NCBI GenBank assembly: GCA_011682665.1
Contig: JAACEG010000012.1
Location: forward strand, 1-9,986
Reading direction: 5' to 3'
Source of the DNA: Lysobacteraceae bacterium
GTDB taxonomy: Bacteria; Patescibacteriota; Patescibacteriia; JAACEG01
Length of the DNA: 9,986 nucleotides
Shown here: positions 1-6,015 of the stretch, in pieces
How the letters are laid out: every line of letters starts with the position of its first letter
Numbering within the stretch: the stretch's first letter is position 1
Notes under the pieces: model-generated
Seen by the model: the letters and a program-made list of their open reading frames with translations, nothing else
The model's database searches: none
What the model was told of the DNA's origin: nothing
Made by a program: the position numbers and the translations under genes

Positions 1-71
1 CCCCCCTAAAAGGGGAGAAAACCATTATTCCCGTTCTCCCCCCTTTAGGGGGAGTTAGAAGGGGGGTATTA
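1..71. repeat. C/G-rich palindromic repeat, two units
   Basis: A minus-orientation unit cut by the window edge (1-20) is joined by the spacer ACCATTATTCCCG to a plus-orientation unit (34-71). The plus unit has the stem CTCCCCC/GGGGGAG followed by TTAGAAGGGGGGTATTA. The same arrangement with nearly the same spacer recurs at 3479-3559, so the two units move or duplicate as a composite. This is family 1 of the window's repeats; other copies lie at 940-1154, 3354-3559 and 7872-7940. Confidence 0.8.
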
Positions 72-122
72 CCCTACCTACTCGCCTCGCTAAAGCTATG
101 ACGAAGCGGACCGACAGGCAGA

Positions 123-140
123 TTCCCCTAGATAGGGGAA
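123..140. repeat. Short perfect palindrome after parA
   Basis: TTCCCCTAGATAGGGGAA is an 8-bp inverted repeat around GA, 13 bases downstream of the parA stop. It resembles the core of the family 1 repeat. It could form a hairpin in the parA 3' UTR, but no T-run follows on the minus strand, so it is not a convincing intrinsic terminator. The stretch before it (about 72-122) looks like a separate degraded repeat containing CCTACCTACTCG and GACAGGCAG. Confidence 0.5.
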
Positions 141-153
141 AAATTAATTTATT

Positions 154-918
154 TTATTGCCAAATAAAATGATCTAAAATTTCTTTAGCTAATCTTTCAT
201 AGGCTTTCGCTCCTTTGCTTTTTGAATCATATTGTAAAATTGATTGTCCATAACTTGGCGCTTCTGTTAAACGTACATTTCTTGGAATAACAGAACGAAA
301 AATTTTAAATGGAAAATTTTTATACATTTCATTCATCACCTCGCGAGACAAACTATTTCTTTTGTCATACATTGTTATAACTGATCCCAAAATATTTAAA
401 TTCGGCTTAAGATTCTCTTTAATTAAATTAAAAGTATTCAAGAGACTGCTTAACCCTTCTAAAGCATAATATTCGGCTTGGACAGGTATCAAAACATAAT
501 CAGCCGCTACTAAGCCGTTGATAGTTAAAAGATCTAAAGAAGGTGGACAATCTATTATAATAAAATCAAAATCGTTTTTTATTTCCAATAAATTATTCTT
601 TAAAGTAAATTCCCGACCAGGCTGGTTAACTAATTCAATGGTGGCGCCAGCTAAATTAGGAGAAGAAGGAATAATTTTTAAAGTTGGCATAAATAGATTT
701 GTTAAGGCCTTCCTCGCGTTAACACCGCCTAATAAAACTTCATAACTGCTATTTTCAATCTTATCTTTATTAATGCCAATTCCACTGGTTGCATTTGTTT
801 GCGGATCAATATCAATAAGCAAAACAAACTTGCCCATCGCTGCCAGATAAGCTGACAAATTTATTGCTGTTGTTGTTTTGCCAACCCCGCCTTTTTGATT
901 AACAATGGAAATTATCAT
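154..918 (-). CDS. parA: ParA/Soj-type chromosome partitioning ATPase
   Basis: ParA ATPases bind DNA nonspecifically as ATP dimers and, driven by ParB, position the replication origin. This 254-aa protein has the deviant Walker A motif KGGVGKTT at residues 9-16 with both the signature lysine (K9) and the P-loop lysine (K14). It also has LLIDIDPQ (33-40), the Walker B strand FIIIDCPPSL (119-128) and the family motif IPRNVRLTEAPSYGQ (211-225). There is no N-terminal helix-turn-helix domain and the length is typical, so it belongs to the short chromosomal Soj type rather than the long plasmid type. The ATG is well supported because the Walker A strand starts at residue 2; no good SD precedes it. 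A promoter at 1218-1246 implies a leader of nearly 300 nt crossing the repeat block. ParB usually lies downstream; here that is beyond the left edge, and no parS-like TGTTTCACGTGAAACA is seen. Confidence 0.95.
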   Translation of the reverse strand: MIISIVNQKGGVGKTTTAINLSAYLAAMGKFVLLIDIDPQTNATSGIGINKDKIENSSYEVLLGGVNARKALTNLFMPTLKIIPSSPNLAGATIELVNQPGREFTLKNNLLEIKNDFDFIIIDCPPSLDLLTINGLVAADYVLIPVQAEYYALEGLSSLLNTFNLIKENLKPNLNILGSVITMYDKRNSLSREVMNEMYKNFPFKIFRSVIPRNVRLTEAPSYGQSILQYDSKSKGAKAYERLAKEILDHFIWQ

Positions 919-939
919 AAAATTTTCTAACTTCTTTCG

Positions 940-1154
940 TTCTCCCCCTTTTAGGGGGAGTCAGAGGTGATATTTATAATTTTAAATTTTAATTTTTACC
1001 CCACCTAACCTCCCCTAAAGGGGGAGGAAACAGTTATTCTTACCCCCACTCTCCCCTAAATAGGGGAGGAACCTGTTTTTCACGATTCTCCCCCTTTTAG
1101 GGGAAATCTATTTTTTTCGTTCTCCCCCTTTTAGGGGGAGTTAGAGGGGGTATT
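940..1154. repeat. Cluster of five C/G-rich palindromic repeat units
   Basis: Five family 1 units: plus at 940-973, minus at 997-1030, minus at 1041-1072, a shortened plus unit ending GGGGAAATCT at 1085-1107, and plus at 1120-1154. The core is CTCCCCCTTTTAGGGGGAG with a tail GTTAGAGGGGGTATTA. The cluster lies between the parA start codon and its predicted promoter, so it would be transcribed as a highly structured 5' leader. The order of unit types is similar to that at 3354-3559. Confidence 0.85.
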
Positions 1155-1217
1155 ATATAAGGTGAAAAATTTATTTTATAATTTTTAAATATTTTAAACA
1201 AATTCTCTATTTTTTTT

Positions 1218-1246
1218 ATTATACACTAAATTTTTATTTTTGACAA
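1218..1246 (-). promoter_or_regulatory. Sigma-70-type promoter for parA
   Basis: Read on the minus strand: TTGTCA (1241-1246), a 17-nt spacer, then a consensus TATAAT (1218-1223). The -35 box matches 5 of 6. This is the best -10 box in the window. The predicted start near 1211 gives a leader of about 290 nt through the palindromic repeats. Confidence 0.65.
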
Positions 1247-1268
1247 TCAAAAAAAAATATTATAAAAT
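1240..1268 (+). promoter_or_regulatory. Possible divergent promoter toward the tRNA-Leu region
   Basis: TTGACA (1240-1245) is followed after 17 nt by TAAAAT (1263-1268). The -35 box overlaps the one of the parA promoter, because TTGACAA reads TTGTCAA on the other strand. It would transcribe toward the tRNA-like locus (1568) and tRNA-Leu (1717). The surroundings are so A/T-rich that a -10 match carries little weight. Confidence 0.3.
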
Positions 1269-1303
1269 TTAATTATATAAAACTCAAAGTTCAAAACTCA
1301 AAT

Positions 1304-1413
1304 AGTCCCCCTTTGGCAAATGGGAACTAAGGAGAATTTTAAAATTAAAAATTTAAAAATCCTCCAACCTTCCCGTAGCGAGTACGAGGCAGGCTCTTTT
1401 CCAAAGGAAGACT
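1304..1413. repeat. MITE-like inverted repeat element
   Basis: The ends are imperfect inverted repeats: AGTCCCCCTTTGG at 1304-1316 against the complement of CCAAAGGAAGACT at 1401-1413 (11 of 13 match). Inside, GGAGAATTTTAAAATT is nearly complementary to AATTTAAAAATCCTCC, so most of the element folds on itself. A short GC-rich piece (about 1373-1396) containing GCGAGTACGAGGCAGG interrupts the right arm. There is no ORF. It looks like a decayed non-autonomous element, unrelated in sequence to the other repeats here. Confidence 0.5.
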
Positions 1414-1567
1414 AATAAAATAAAAATTTTTATGTTTTAAATTGTAATTTTGCATTTTGCGTTTTGAGTTTTAAACTTTAAATTTCAGAATATGTTTGAA
1501 AATTGAAAATTGATTGAAAACCTACCTACCGGTAGGCAAGGTTGAAAATTGGAAATTTCGTAGATAT

Positions 1568-1690
1568 GCCTCGGTAGCCCAGCACCATACGAGATACTGG
1601 GTAAACCTCCCACTGGTAGACGCGCAAGACTCACCCAGCACTACGTTGAGTGCTAGAAACCCTATACCCTTATGTGGTTGTAGGGCAAAA
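1568..1690 (+). other. Rearranged tRNA-Leu-like, GC-rich structured locus
   Basis: This locus is about half GC in very AT-rich surroundings. It starts with GCCTCGGT, the same eight bases as the true tRNA-Leu 149 nt downstream. It later contains ACTGGTAGACGCGC (1612-1625), identical to the tRNA D-arm region, then GACTCA, also shared and in the same order. Between the first two blocks are 36 nt instead of 6, and after the third block the similarity stops, with no CCGAGGC acceptor strand and no TTCAA T-loop. It can form hairpins CCCAG/CTGGG (1578-1601), GCACT/AGTGC (1637-1652) and CCCTA/TAGGG (about 1660-1685). CCCAGCAC occurs twice. It is either a scrambled tRNA pseudogene or a derived structured RNA. 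A 62-codon open frame over it is incidental. Confidence 0.5.
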
Positions 1691-1716
1691 TCTTTAAAAT
1701 AAAAAAATATCTTTAA

Positions 1717-1800
1717 GCCTCGGTGGCGGAACTGGTAGACGCGCGGGACTCAAAATCCCGTTCTTGCAAAAGAGTGAGAGTTCAAGTCTCTCCCGAGGCA
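1717..1800 (+). tRNA. tRNA-Leu (anticodon CAA)
   Basis: The full cloverleaf can be drawn. The acceptor is GCCTCGG (1717-1723) paired with CCGAGGC (1793-1799), with discriminator A1800. The D-stem is GCG/CGC with GGTAGA in its loop. The anticodon stem is CGGGA/TCCCG around loop CTCAAAA, giving anticodon CAA at 1751-1753, which reads UUG. A long variable arm (1761-1775) marks the type II class, and the T-stem GAGAG/CTCTC encloses TTCAAGT. The 3' CCA is not encoded (CTA follows) and must be added by CCA transferase. The discriminator A and long variable arm both agree with leucine. Confidence 0.97.
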
Positions 1801-1930
1801 CTATCAGAAAAAATAAGAATCATAAAACCTAAAAAATGCGAACAATAAAAATGATTTACATAAAATAACCTGCTCTAATCACTTTTTATTCTCATATAAA
1901 TTTTATTAAAACAAAAATACAATTTATTTT

Positions 1931-1961
1931 AAAAAAATCTGCTCTAAAAGCAGATTTTTTT
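1931..1961. terminator. Bidirectional intrinsic terminator
   Basis: AAAAAAATCTGCT (1931-1943) is perfectly complementary to AGCAGATTTTTTT (1949-1961) around loop CTAAA. A T-run follows the stem on either strand, so it can stop plus-strand transcripts from tRNA-Leu and minus-strand transcripts from the methyltransferase-yraN operon. It lies between these convergent units. Confidence 0.85.
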
Positions 1962-1993
1962 ATAAATTTTTAGTTATAACTTTACATTTTATT

Positions 1994-2283
1994 TAGGGGC
2001 TATTGACGCACTCGCTTTCATACTTTTGTAGCGACCCCAATTAGACAGCCGGCAATGGGGTAAAAATCTTAAATTTTGAGGCAAATTTTTCAAGCCCCAG
2101 TAGTATATAAATAACTACGGGGTAAACAATTTTTTGCGATCTATCCCTATCTAAGCCAAAAAAATTTTTAGAAAGTTTGACTAAAATTTGGAATTTGCAG
2201 TAGAAATGGAGTACGTCACCAGCTCCTATTTATCTGCTGATGAAATAAAACTTTGCCTATCTCACTTATTGCGACTTTGAACT
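1994..2283. repeat. Long dispersed element, copy 1
   Basis: This starts TTTAGGGGCT and holds several hairpins: TCGCT/AGCGA (2012-2034), ACCCCA/TGGGGT (about 2034-2061), and CCCC-GTAGT/ACTAC-GGGG (2095-2122). A conserved word at 2070-2091 reads TTAAATTTTGAGGCAAATTT. A second copy at 9870-9986 begins with the same TTTAGGGGCT and carries that word with two substitutions. The right part (2197-2239) folds as GCAG...GGAG against CTCC...CTGC. No coding frame is seen. It fills the gap downstream of yraN almost to its stop codon. The right boundary is a guess. Confidence 0.55.
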
Positions 2284-2652
2284 TTAAAAATATTTCACGG
2301 CGTTTTTAAAATGCTTTAATTTTGCGCTGTCAGCGCCCTCTTCCTTTTCAACAGTTATAACATCTATCTGATATTCATTATTCAACCTGTTCACAAGAAT
2401 ATATTTTTCGCTTGCTTTAATTAATTTTTTTTGCTTAATAAAATTTACTGATTCTTCTGGCAAGCCAAATCTTCTGTTGCTCCTTGTTTTTACTTCAATA
2501 AAAATAATTTTTGATTTTAATTTAGCAATTATATCAATTTCACCAAAATAATTTTTATAATTTGTTTCTAAAATTTTATATCCATTTCTAACAAGATATT
2601 TTCTAACTATTCTCTCTCCCCAATTTCCAAATCGTTGATTTTTATTCAACAT
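2284..2652 (-). CDS. YraN/UPF0102 family nuclease-like protein
   Basis: This 122-aa protein matches the UPF0102 (YraN) family in length and motifs. The N-terminal G-x-WGE helix (9-13) is followed by GEIDIIA (37-43) and FIEVKTR (51-57). These form the D...ExK pattern of the restriction-endonuclease-like fold, with D40, E53 and K55 the probable metal-binding and catalytic residues. A further strand, QIDVITV, is at 95-101. Family members are widespread, small and cytoplasmic; their cellular role is not settled, and a part in DNA processing or repair is inferred from the fold. Its ATG lies 3 nt past the stop of the upstream methyltransferase, so the two are co-transcribed and probably translationally coupled. 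The C-terminus is complete and no motif residue is missing. Confidence 0.88.
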   Translation of the reverse strand: MLNKNQRFGNWGERIVRKYLVRNGYKILETNYKNYFGEIDIIAKLKSKIIFIEVKTRSNRRFGLPEESVNFIKQKKLIKASEKYILVNRLNNEYQIDVITVEKEEGADSAKLKHFKNAVKYF

Positions 2653-2655
2653 ATT

Positions 2656-3210
2656 TTATTTCTCAAATATCATTCCAAAATGATATTTTCCAGCGTCAAA
2701 TTCGTCAATCTGTTCTATATTTAAACTATGAAACATTGCCTGTATATCAGCTTTATTTATTCTTAATTCAAGCGCCGGTCCTATAGCGCTATTATTTTCT
2801 TTCCAATCAATAACAATAATCTTTCCTTTATTTTTTATTAATCTTACTGCTTCCTTTAAAATATTGAACTTTTTATTTGATTGAAATAAAATATTAATTA
2901 ATAGAGCTAAATCAAGAAAGCCAGATTTTATTTTTGCCATTCCATATATTTCTAAATTTGTCCAAATTGTTTTTATATTATTAATATTTTCAAAATCAGA
3001 TCTTGATTTTATGCTATCAAGCGCTGTTTTTCTAACATCAACTGCATAGACAAATCCTTTATCACCGACCAAACGAGAAGCTGGGAAACAAAAATAACCA
3101 TTAGCTCCGCATCCTAAATCAGCGACAATCATTCCATCTTTAATCCCTGCTTTCTTTAAAATTCCTTCAACATTTAATAATTTATTTCCACTAGAAAATG
3201 AATTTTCCAT
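2656..3210 (-). CDS. Class I SAM-dependent methyltransferase, substrate unknown
   Basis: This 184-aa protein has a Rossmann-type methyltransferase core. Motif I, VADLGCGANGYF (29-40), binds S-adenosylmethionine. The second strand, YAVDVR (55-60), carries the acidic residue D58 that normally contacts the ribose. The post-motif region LDLALLINILFQ (99-110) and the motif III strand IIVIDWKEN (131-139) complete the core. There is no added target-recognition domain. The order resembles UbiE-like and other small-molecule or generic methyltransferases, so the substrate cannot be named. It is the first gene of a two-gene unit with yraN and has its own promoter about 70 nt upstream. The start codon has no SD; an alternative in-frame start would cut into conserved sequence only after residue 25, so the exact N-terminus is fairly but not fully certain. 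Confidence 0.85.
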   Translation of the reverse strand: MENSFSSGNKLLNVEGILKKAGIKDGMIVADLGCGANGYFCFPASRLVGDKGFVYAVDVRKTALDSIKSRSDFENINNIKTIWTNLEIYGMAKIKSGFLDLALLINILFQSNKKFNILKEAVRLIKNKGKIIVIDWKENNSAIGPALELRINKADIQAMFHSLNIEQIDEFDAGKYHFGMIFEK

Positions 3211-3283
3211 ATAATTAATTATAAAATTTTTAAATTTGCTAATCCAAAAAATTAAATGGAGTAGTAAGCTTTATTTTATGTTT

Positions 3284-3311
3284 ATTATAACACAAAAATA
3301 AAATTTAACAA
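3284..3311 (-). promoter_or_regulatory. Extended -10 promoter for the methyltransferase-yraN unit
   Basis: On the minus strand TTGTTA (3306-3311) precedes a perfect TATAAT (3284-3289) by 16 nt, and TGT directly before the -10 box makes an extended TGnTATAAT. The transcript would begin near 3277, leaving a leader of about 65 nt before the ATG at 3210. Confidence 0.65.
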
Positions 3312-3353
3312 AAATTTGTCTAACTATGCAAAAGCTGATGTTCTCCTCCTACT

Positions 3354-3559
3354 AATACCCCTCCTAACCCCTATATAGGGAGGAATTTTATTTTATAATC
3401 ACCCCCCTATTTAGGGGAAATCTGTTTTTTCGTTCTCCCCCTATTTAGGGGGAGTTAGAGGGGGTATTATTTAGTTTTTACCCCACCTAACCTCCCCTAA
3501 AGGGGGAGGAACCCATTATTCCCGTTCTCTCCCTTTTAGGAGGAGTTAGAAGGGGTATT
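3354..3559. repeat. Cluster of five C/G-rich palindromic repeat units
   Basis: Family 1 units at 3354-3385 (minus), 3401-3422 (short plus type ending GGGGAAATCT), 3434-3468 (plus), 3479-3511 (minus) and 3525-3559 (plus). The middle unit carries CTATTTAG in place of CTTTTAG in the loop. The cluster separates the ftsW stop from the methyltransferase promoter and reaches within about 15 nt of the ftsW stop codon. There are no T-runs after the stems, so it is not an obvious terminator array, although the hairpins could protect the ftsW 3' end. Confidence 0.85.
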
Positions 3560-3572
3560 TGTATTTTGATTT

Positions 3573-4682
3573 CTATTTCGTGTATCTGCTAATATCTCCA
3601 ATCATTCCCATAGACGCTAAAAAAACAGCTATTGAGGACCCCCCATAACTAACTAACGGCAAAGTAACCCCAGTTAAAGGCAATAAGCCAACCATAGCGC
3701 CAATATTAACAATTTCTTGTATAGCAAGCCAACTTATTATACCGAGAACAACTAAACGAGAAAATTTATCATTGGACTTCTTTGCAATTTGAAAACCGCG
3801 AAAAATAATAAATAAAAATAAAGATAGAAACAAAATTAAAAAAATAAAACCAATTTCCTCTGCGATAATTGCAAAAATTGAATCTCCGATGGCTTCCGGT
3901 AAATATAAAAATTTTTGCTTTGACTGTCCAAATCCAACCCCGAACCAACCGCCTGAACCAATAGATAAAAAAGCTTGATTTATATGATAACCAATTCCTT
4001 GAATATCAAACTGAGGATTTAAAAATGATATTAAGCGATCTTTTTGATAATCTGGAGCAAACTTTAAAAGAATAAAAAATAAAAATATTCCTCCAACGGT
4101 TATTAAAGCTAAATGCGTTTTTTTAGCGCCGGCCAAAAAATACATTACAAAAGTTAAAAGCCCTATTATTATAGCTGTCCCTAAATCAGGCTGGAGAATA
4201 ATTAAAAAAAGCACTATTATAGTTAAAAAAATAAATGGTAAAAAGCCCTTCTTAAAATCTTTTATATCTTTTTTTTGACGTTTAGAAAACCATACAGATA
4301 GATAAATGATAAAAGATAATTTCATTATTTCGGATGGCTGAAAAGAGATGCTTCCAAATTTTATCCAACTTCTTGCTAAACCATGGCTTACCCCGATTGA
4401 TGGAATTAAAACTAAAATTAATAAAAACAAAGAAAGAAAAAATAAAAGGGGAGCTATTTTTTTAAATTTTTCAAAACCAATTTTAAAAGCCAAATAAAAT
4501 AAAATAATTCCAGGCAAAATTCCATGTATAATTTGCTGTTTTGCTATAAAATAACTATCGTTATAATATTTTAATGAAATAACAGAACTAGCGGAAACTA
4601 AAAACGCCCACCCAATAAAAACTAAAATTCCAACTGCTAAAAGAAAAATATAATCAGGAGAATGTATTTTTTTTATTGTCAT
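3573..4682 (-). CDS. ftsW: FtsW/RodA (SEDS) peptidoglycan glycosyltransferase, probably FtsW
   Basis: SEDS proteins polymerise lipid II into glycan strands in the cytoplasmic membrane, working with a class B penicillin-binding protein. This 369-aa protein has about ten hydrophobic segments. Recognisable family motifs are ARSWIKFGSISFQPSEIMKL (103-122), QPDLGTA (164-170), GIGYHINQAFLSIGSGG (229-245) and LPEAIGDSIFAIIAEEIGF (261-279). In the last, D267 aligns with the catalytic aspartate of the LPExHTDFIF motif; the usual HT before it is IG here. GLLPLTGVTLPLVSYGGSS (332-350) has TLPLVSYGG, which favours FtsW over RodA (usually PLPFVSYGG). No penicillin-binding protein or mur gene is adjacent, so FtsW versus RodA is not confirmed by context. 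There is no SD before the ATG and no clear promoter; repeat elements occupy the upstream 240 nt. Confidence 0.9.
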   Translation of the reverse strand: MTIKKIHSPDYIFLLAVGILVFIGWAFLVSASSVISLKYYNDSYFIAKQQIIHGILPGIILFYLAFKIGFEKFKKIAPLLFFLSLFLLILVLIPSIGVSHGLARSWIKFGSISFQPSEIMKLSFIIYLSVWFSKRQKKDIKDFKKGFLPFIFLTIIVLFLIILQPDLGTAIIIGLLTFVMYFLAGAKKTHLALITVGGIFLFFILLKFAPDYQKDRLISFLNPQFDIQGIGYHINQAFLSIGSGGWFGVGFGQSKQKFLYLPEAIGDSIFAIIAEEIGFIFLILFLSLFLFIIFRGFQIAKKSNDKFSRLVVLGIISWLAIQEIVNIGAMVGLLPLTGVTLPLVSYGGSSIAVFLASMGMIGDISRYTK

Positions 4683-4697
4683 AAAAAACTATTTTTA

Positions 4698-4775
4698 TCA
4701 TTCCCGTGAAGGCGGGAATCTCGTTTCACACAATAAACATGAGATTCCTCCCGATGAATATCGGGACGGGAGTGA
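4698..4775. repeat. REP/MITE-like palindromic element
   Basis: A 78-bp element whose ends TCATTCCCG (4698-4706) and CGGGAGTGA (4767-4775) pair with one wobble. Internal hairpins are ATTCCCG/CGGGAAT (4700-4719) and CCCGAT/ATCGGG (4750-4764). The two halves are also joined by GGAATCTC (4715-4722) pairing with GAGATTCC (4741-4748). It would fold as a branched cruciform. It begins 16 nt upstream of the ftsW start codon and so sits in its leader or promoter region. No coding potential is seen. Confidence 0.7.
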
Positions 4776-4804
4776 CAATCACAAAATTTTTAATTTCTTT
4801 TTTC

Positions 4805-4923
4805 TGTCTTTGCGAGAAGCGAAACGAAATGGAGCGACAAAACAATCCCAGGAATAATAGCGCCAATTCTCAGGATTACGGAGTTTATCCCGTGTTTGCC
4901 ACAAGGCTTCGTTCGCAATGACA
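4805..4923. repeat. MITE-like element with TGTCWTTGCGA ends
   Basis: The terminal inverted repeats are TGTCTTTGCGAG (4805-4816) and TTCGCAATGACA (4912-4923), whose complement starts TGTCATTGCGAA; 10 of the first 11 bases agree. An internal hairpin pairs AATCC-GGAAT with ATTCT-GGATT around 4845-4875. The element is GC-richer than the surroundings. The CATTGCGAGCGAAGC-like ends resemble short repeats common in environmental bacterial genomes; that link is from memory, not a search. Plus-strand open frames through it are chance. Confidence 0.65.
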
Positions 4924-4965
4924 AATATTTAAAAATTAAAAATTATTATTATTATTATAGCAAAA

Positions 4966-5014
4966 ACAAAAAAAATAGGCTATCCAAATCAAAATTGAAT
5001 AACCTATTTTTTGT
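4966..5014 (-). terminator. Intrinsic terminator of the secD-secF operon
   Basis: AAAAAATAGG (ending 4979) is complementary to CCTATTTTTT (5003-5012), extended inward by TAT/ATA across a C-A mismatch, with a 15-nt A-rich loop. On the minus strand the stem is followed by eight Ts and further T-rich sequence. It begins 29 nt beyond the secF stop codon. It also has a shorter T-run on the plus strand, but no plus-strand gene precedes it. Confidence 0.75.
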
Positions 5015-5040
5015 CATATCTAAATTCTATTTTAAAATAG

Positions 5041-6006
5041 TTATTTATGTCCAATTTTTTCCCAAACAATTAACAATGGGCTTGCCAAAAAAATTGAAGA
5101 ATAAGTTCCGGCGATTATGCCGACAATTAAGGCTAAAACAAAACTTTTTATTGTGTCTCCTCCAAAAAATAATAAAGAAAAAAGCACTAATAAAGTCGTT
5201 AAAGATGTATAAAAAGATCTTAATAAATTTTGATTTACGCTCTTATTAACCGTATTTTCAAAATTATAATCATAATTTTTTAAATTTTCTCTGATTCTAT
5301 CAAAAATAACAATTGTATCATTTACTGAATATCCTAAAATAGTAAGCAAAGCCGCCACAAAAGGCGTATTGATTTCTACTGAATAAAATTTTCCTAAAAA
5401 AACAAAAACACCAATAGTAATAATTATATCATGAAAAAGCGCCACAATCGCGATAACTCCATATTTCCAAGAAGCTATTGGATTAGAAACTTTTCTAAAA
5501 GCCCAAGCAATATAAAAAATTATCATTATAATCGCTATGATGATCGCGTAAAATGTCTTTTTCTTTAATTCTTGGCCAATAACAGGACCAATTGAATCAA
5601 AACGCTTTTCAATTATTTTATTATTTGTTTGTTCTTTTCCAACAGACTCAACTTTTTCATTATCAGTTGTTTTTGTTGTTTTAACAGATTTTGTTTTTTC
5701 TTTTTTATTCTCTCGCAATTTATCTAAAATTTTCTGATGCTCTTCTTCGTTTACTGATTTAAAACGCAATAACATCGATTTATTTCCTATTGGTTGGATA
5801 ACAATATCACCTAAATTTAAATTAGATAATTTATTTTGAATTTCCGTAACTTGAGGTCTGCTCTTAGTATATTCAACTTCTAATAAACTTCCCCCAGTAA
5901 AATCAATCCCAAGATTTAATCCCCAAAACATAAAAGCGAGAATACTTACAATAACTAAGGTCCCTGAGAGAATAAAATATTTTTTATAATTTATAATATT
6001 TATCAT
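5041..6006 (-). CDS. secF: Protein translocase subunit SecF
   Basis: SecF pairs with SecD in the membrane and uses the proton motive force to help pull proteins out of the SecYEG channel. This 321-aa protein has the expected six membrane segments (about 10-28, 152-170, 182-204, 212-235, 263-281 and 285-312). The SecF signatures are GLNLGIDFTGGSLLEVEY (29-46) just after TM1, and GYSVNDTIVIFDRIREN (225-241) in TM4, whose aspartates belong to the proton pathway of the family. Between the folded part of the P1 domain and TM2, residues 98-133 are a lysine-, threonine- and glutamate-rich low-complexity linker, longer than needed. The start codon lies 9 nt after the secD stop, so the two form one transcription unit ending at the terminator near 4966-5014. 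No strong SD is visible; coupling to secD translation is likely. Confidence 0.95.
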   Translation of the reverse strand: MINIINYKKYFILSGTLVIVSILAFMFWGLNLGIDFTGGSLLEVEYTKSRPQVTEIQNKLSNLNLGDIVIQPIGNKSMLLRFKSVNEEEHQKILDKLRENKKEKTKSVKTTKTTDNEKVESVGKEQTNNKIIEKRFDSIGPVIGQELKKKTFYAIIIAIIMIIFYIAWAFRKVSNPIASWKYGVIAIVALFHDIIITIGVFVFLGKFYSVEINTPFVAALLTILGYSVNDTIVIFDRIRENLKNYDYNFENTVNKSVNQNLLRSFYTSLTTLLVLFSLLFFGGDTIKSFVLALIVGIIAGTYSSIFLASPLLIVWEKIGHK

Positions 6007-6015
6007 AAATAAAAT

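Larger units (their letters stand above)
1156..1567. other. Gene-free AT-rich intergenic stretch
   Basis: No coding frame is supported here. It holds the parA promoter (1218-1246), a weak opposing promoter sharing its -35 box, a MITE-like inverted repeat (1304-1413), and the perfect 12-bp palindrome CCTACCGGTAGG at 1525-1536. The rest is low-complexity A/T sequence with near-repeated words such as AAAACTCAAA and GAAAATTG. Confidence 0.6.

Noticed and set aside
940..1154. Possible CRISPR array from repeated C/G-rich units
   Set aside because: Units occur in both orientations, spacing is irregular, the intervening sequences are themselves repeated or low complexity, and there is no cas gene.
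919..1217. parS sites or a ParB-binding array near parA
   Set aside because: No TGTTTCACGTGAAACA-like sequence was found; the palindromes present are C/G-rich repeats that also occur beside unrelated genes.
1514..1702. 62-codon plus-strand ORF
   Set aside because: It runs through a repeat palindrome and the tRNA-like locus, has no SD, and its openness is explained by GC-rich structured DNA.
1568..1800. One tRNA-Leu gene split by a group I intron, with exon 1 at 1568
   Set aside because: The downstream tRNA is complete by itself, the upstream copy repeats its 5' part rather than supplying a missing part, and no group I core motifs are visible.
4706..5249. Two plus-strand ORFs (71 and 117 codons) between ftsW and secF
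   Set aside because: The first translates two inverted-repeat elements, and the second reads through a terminator into the antisense of secF. Neither has an SD or protein-like composition.
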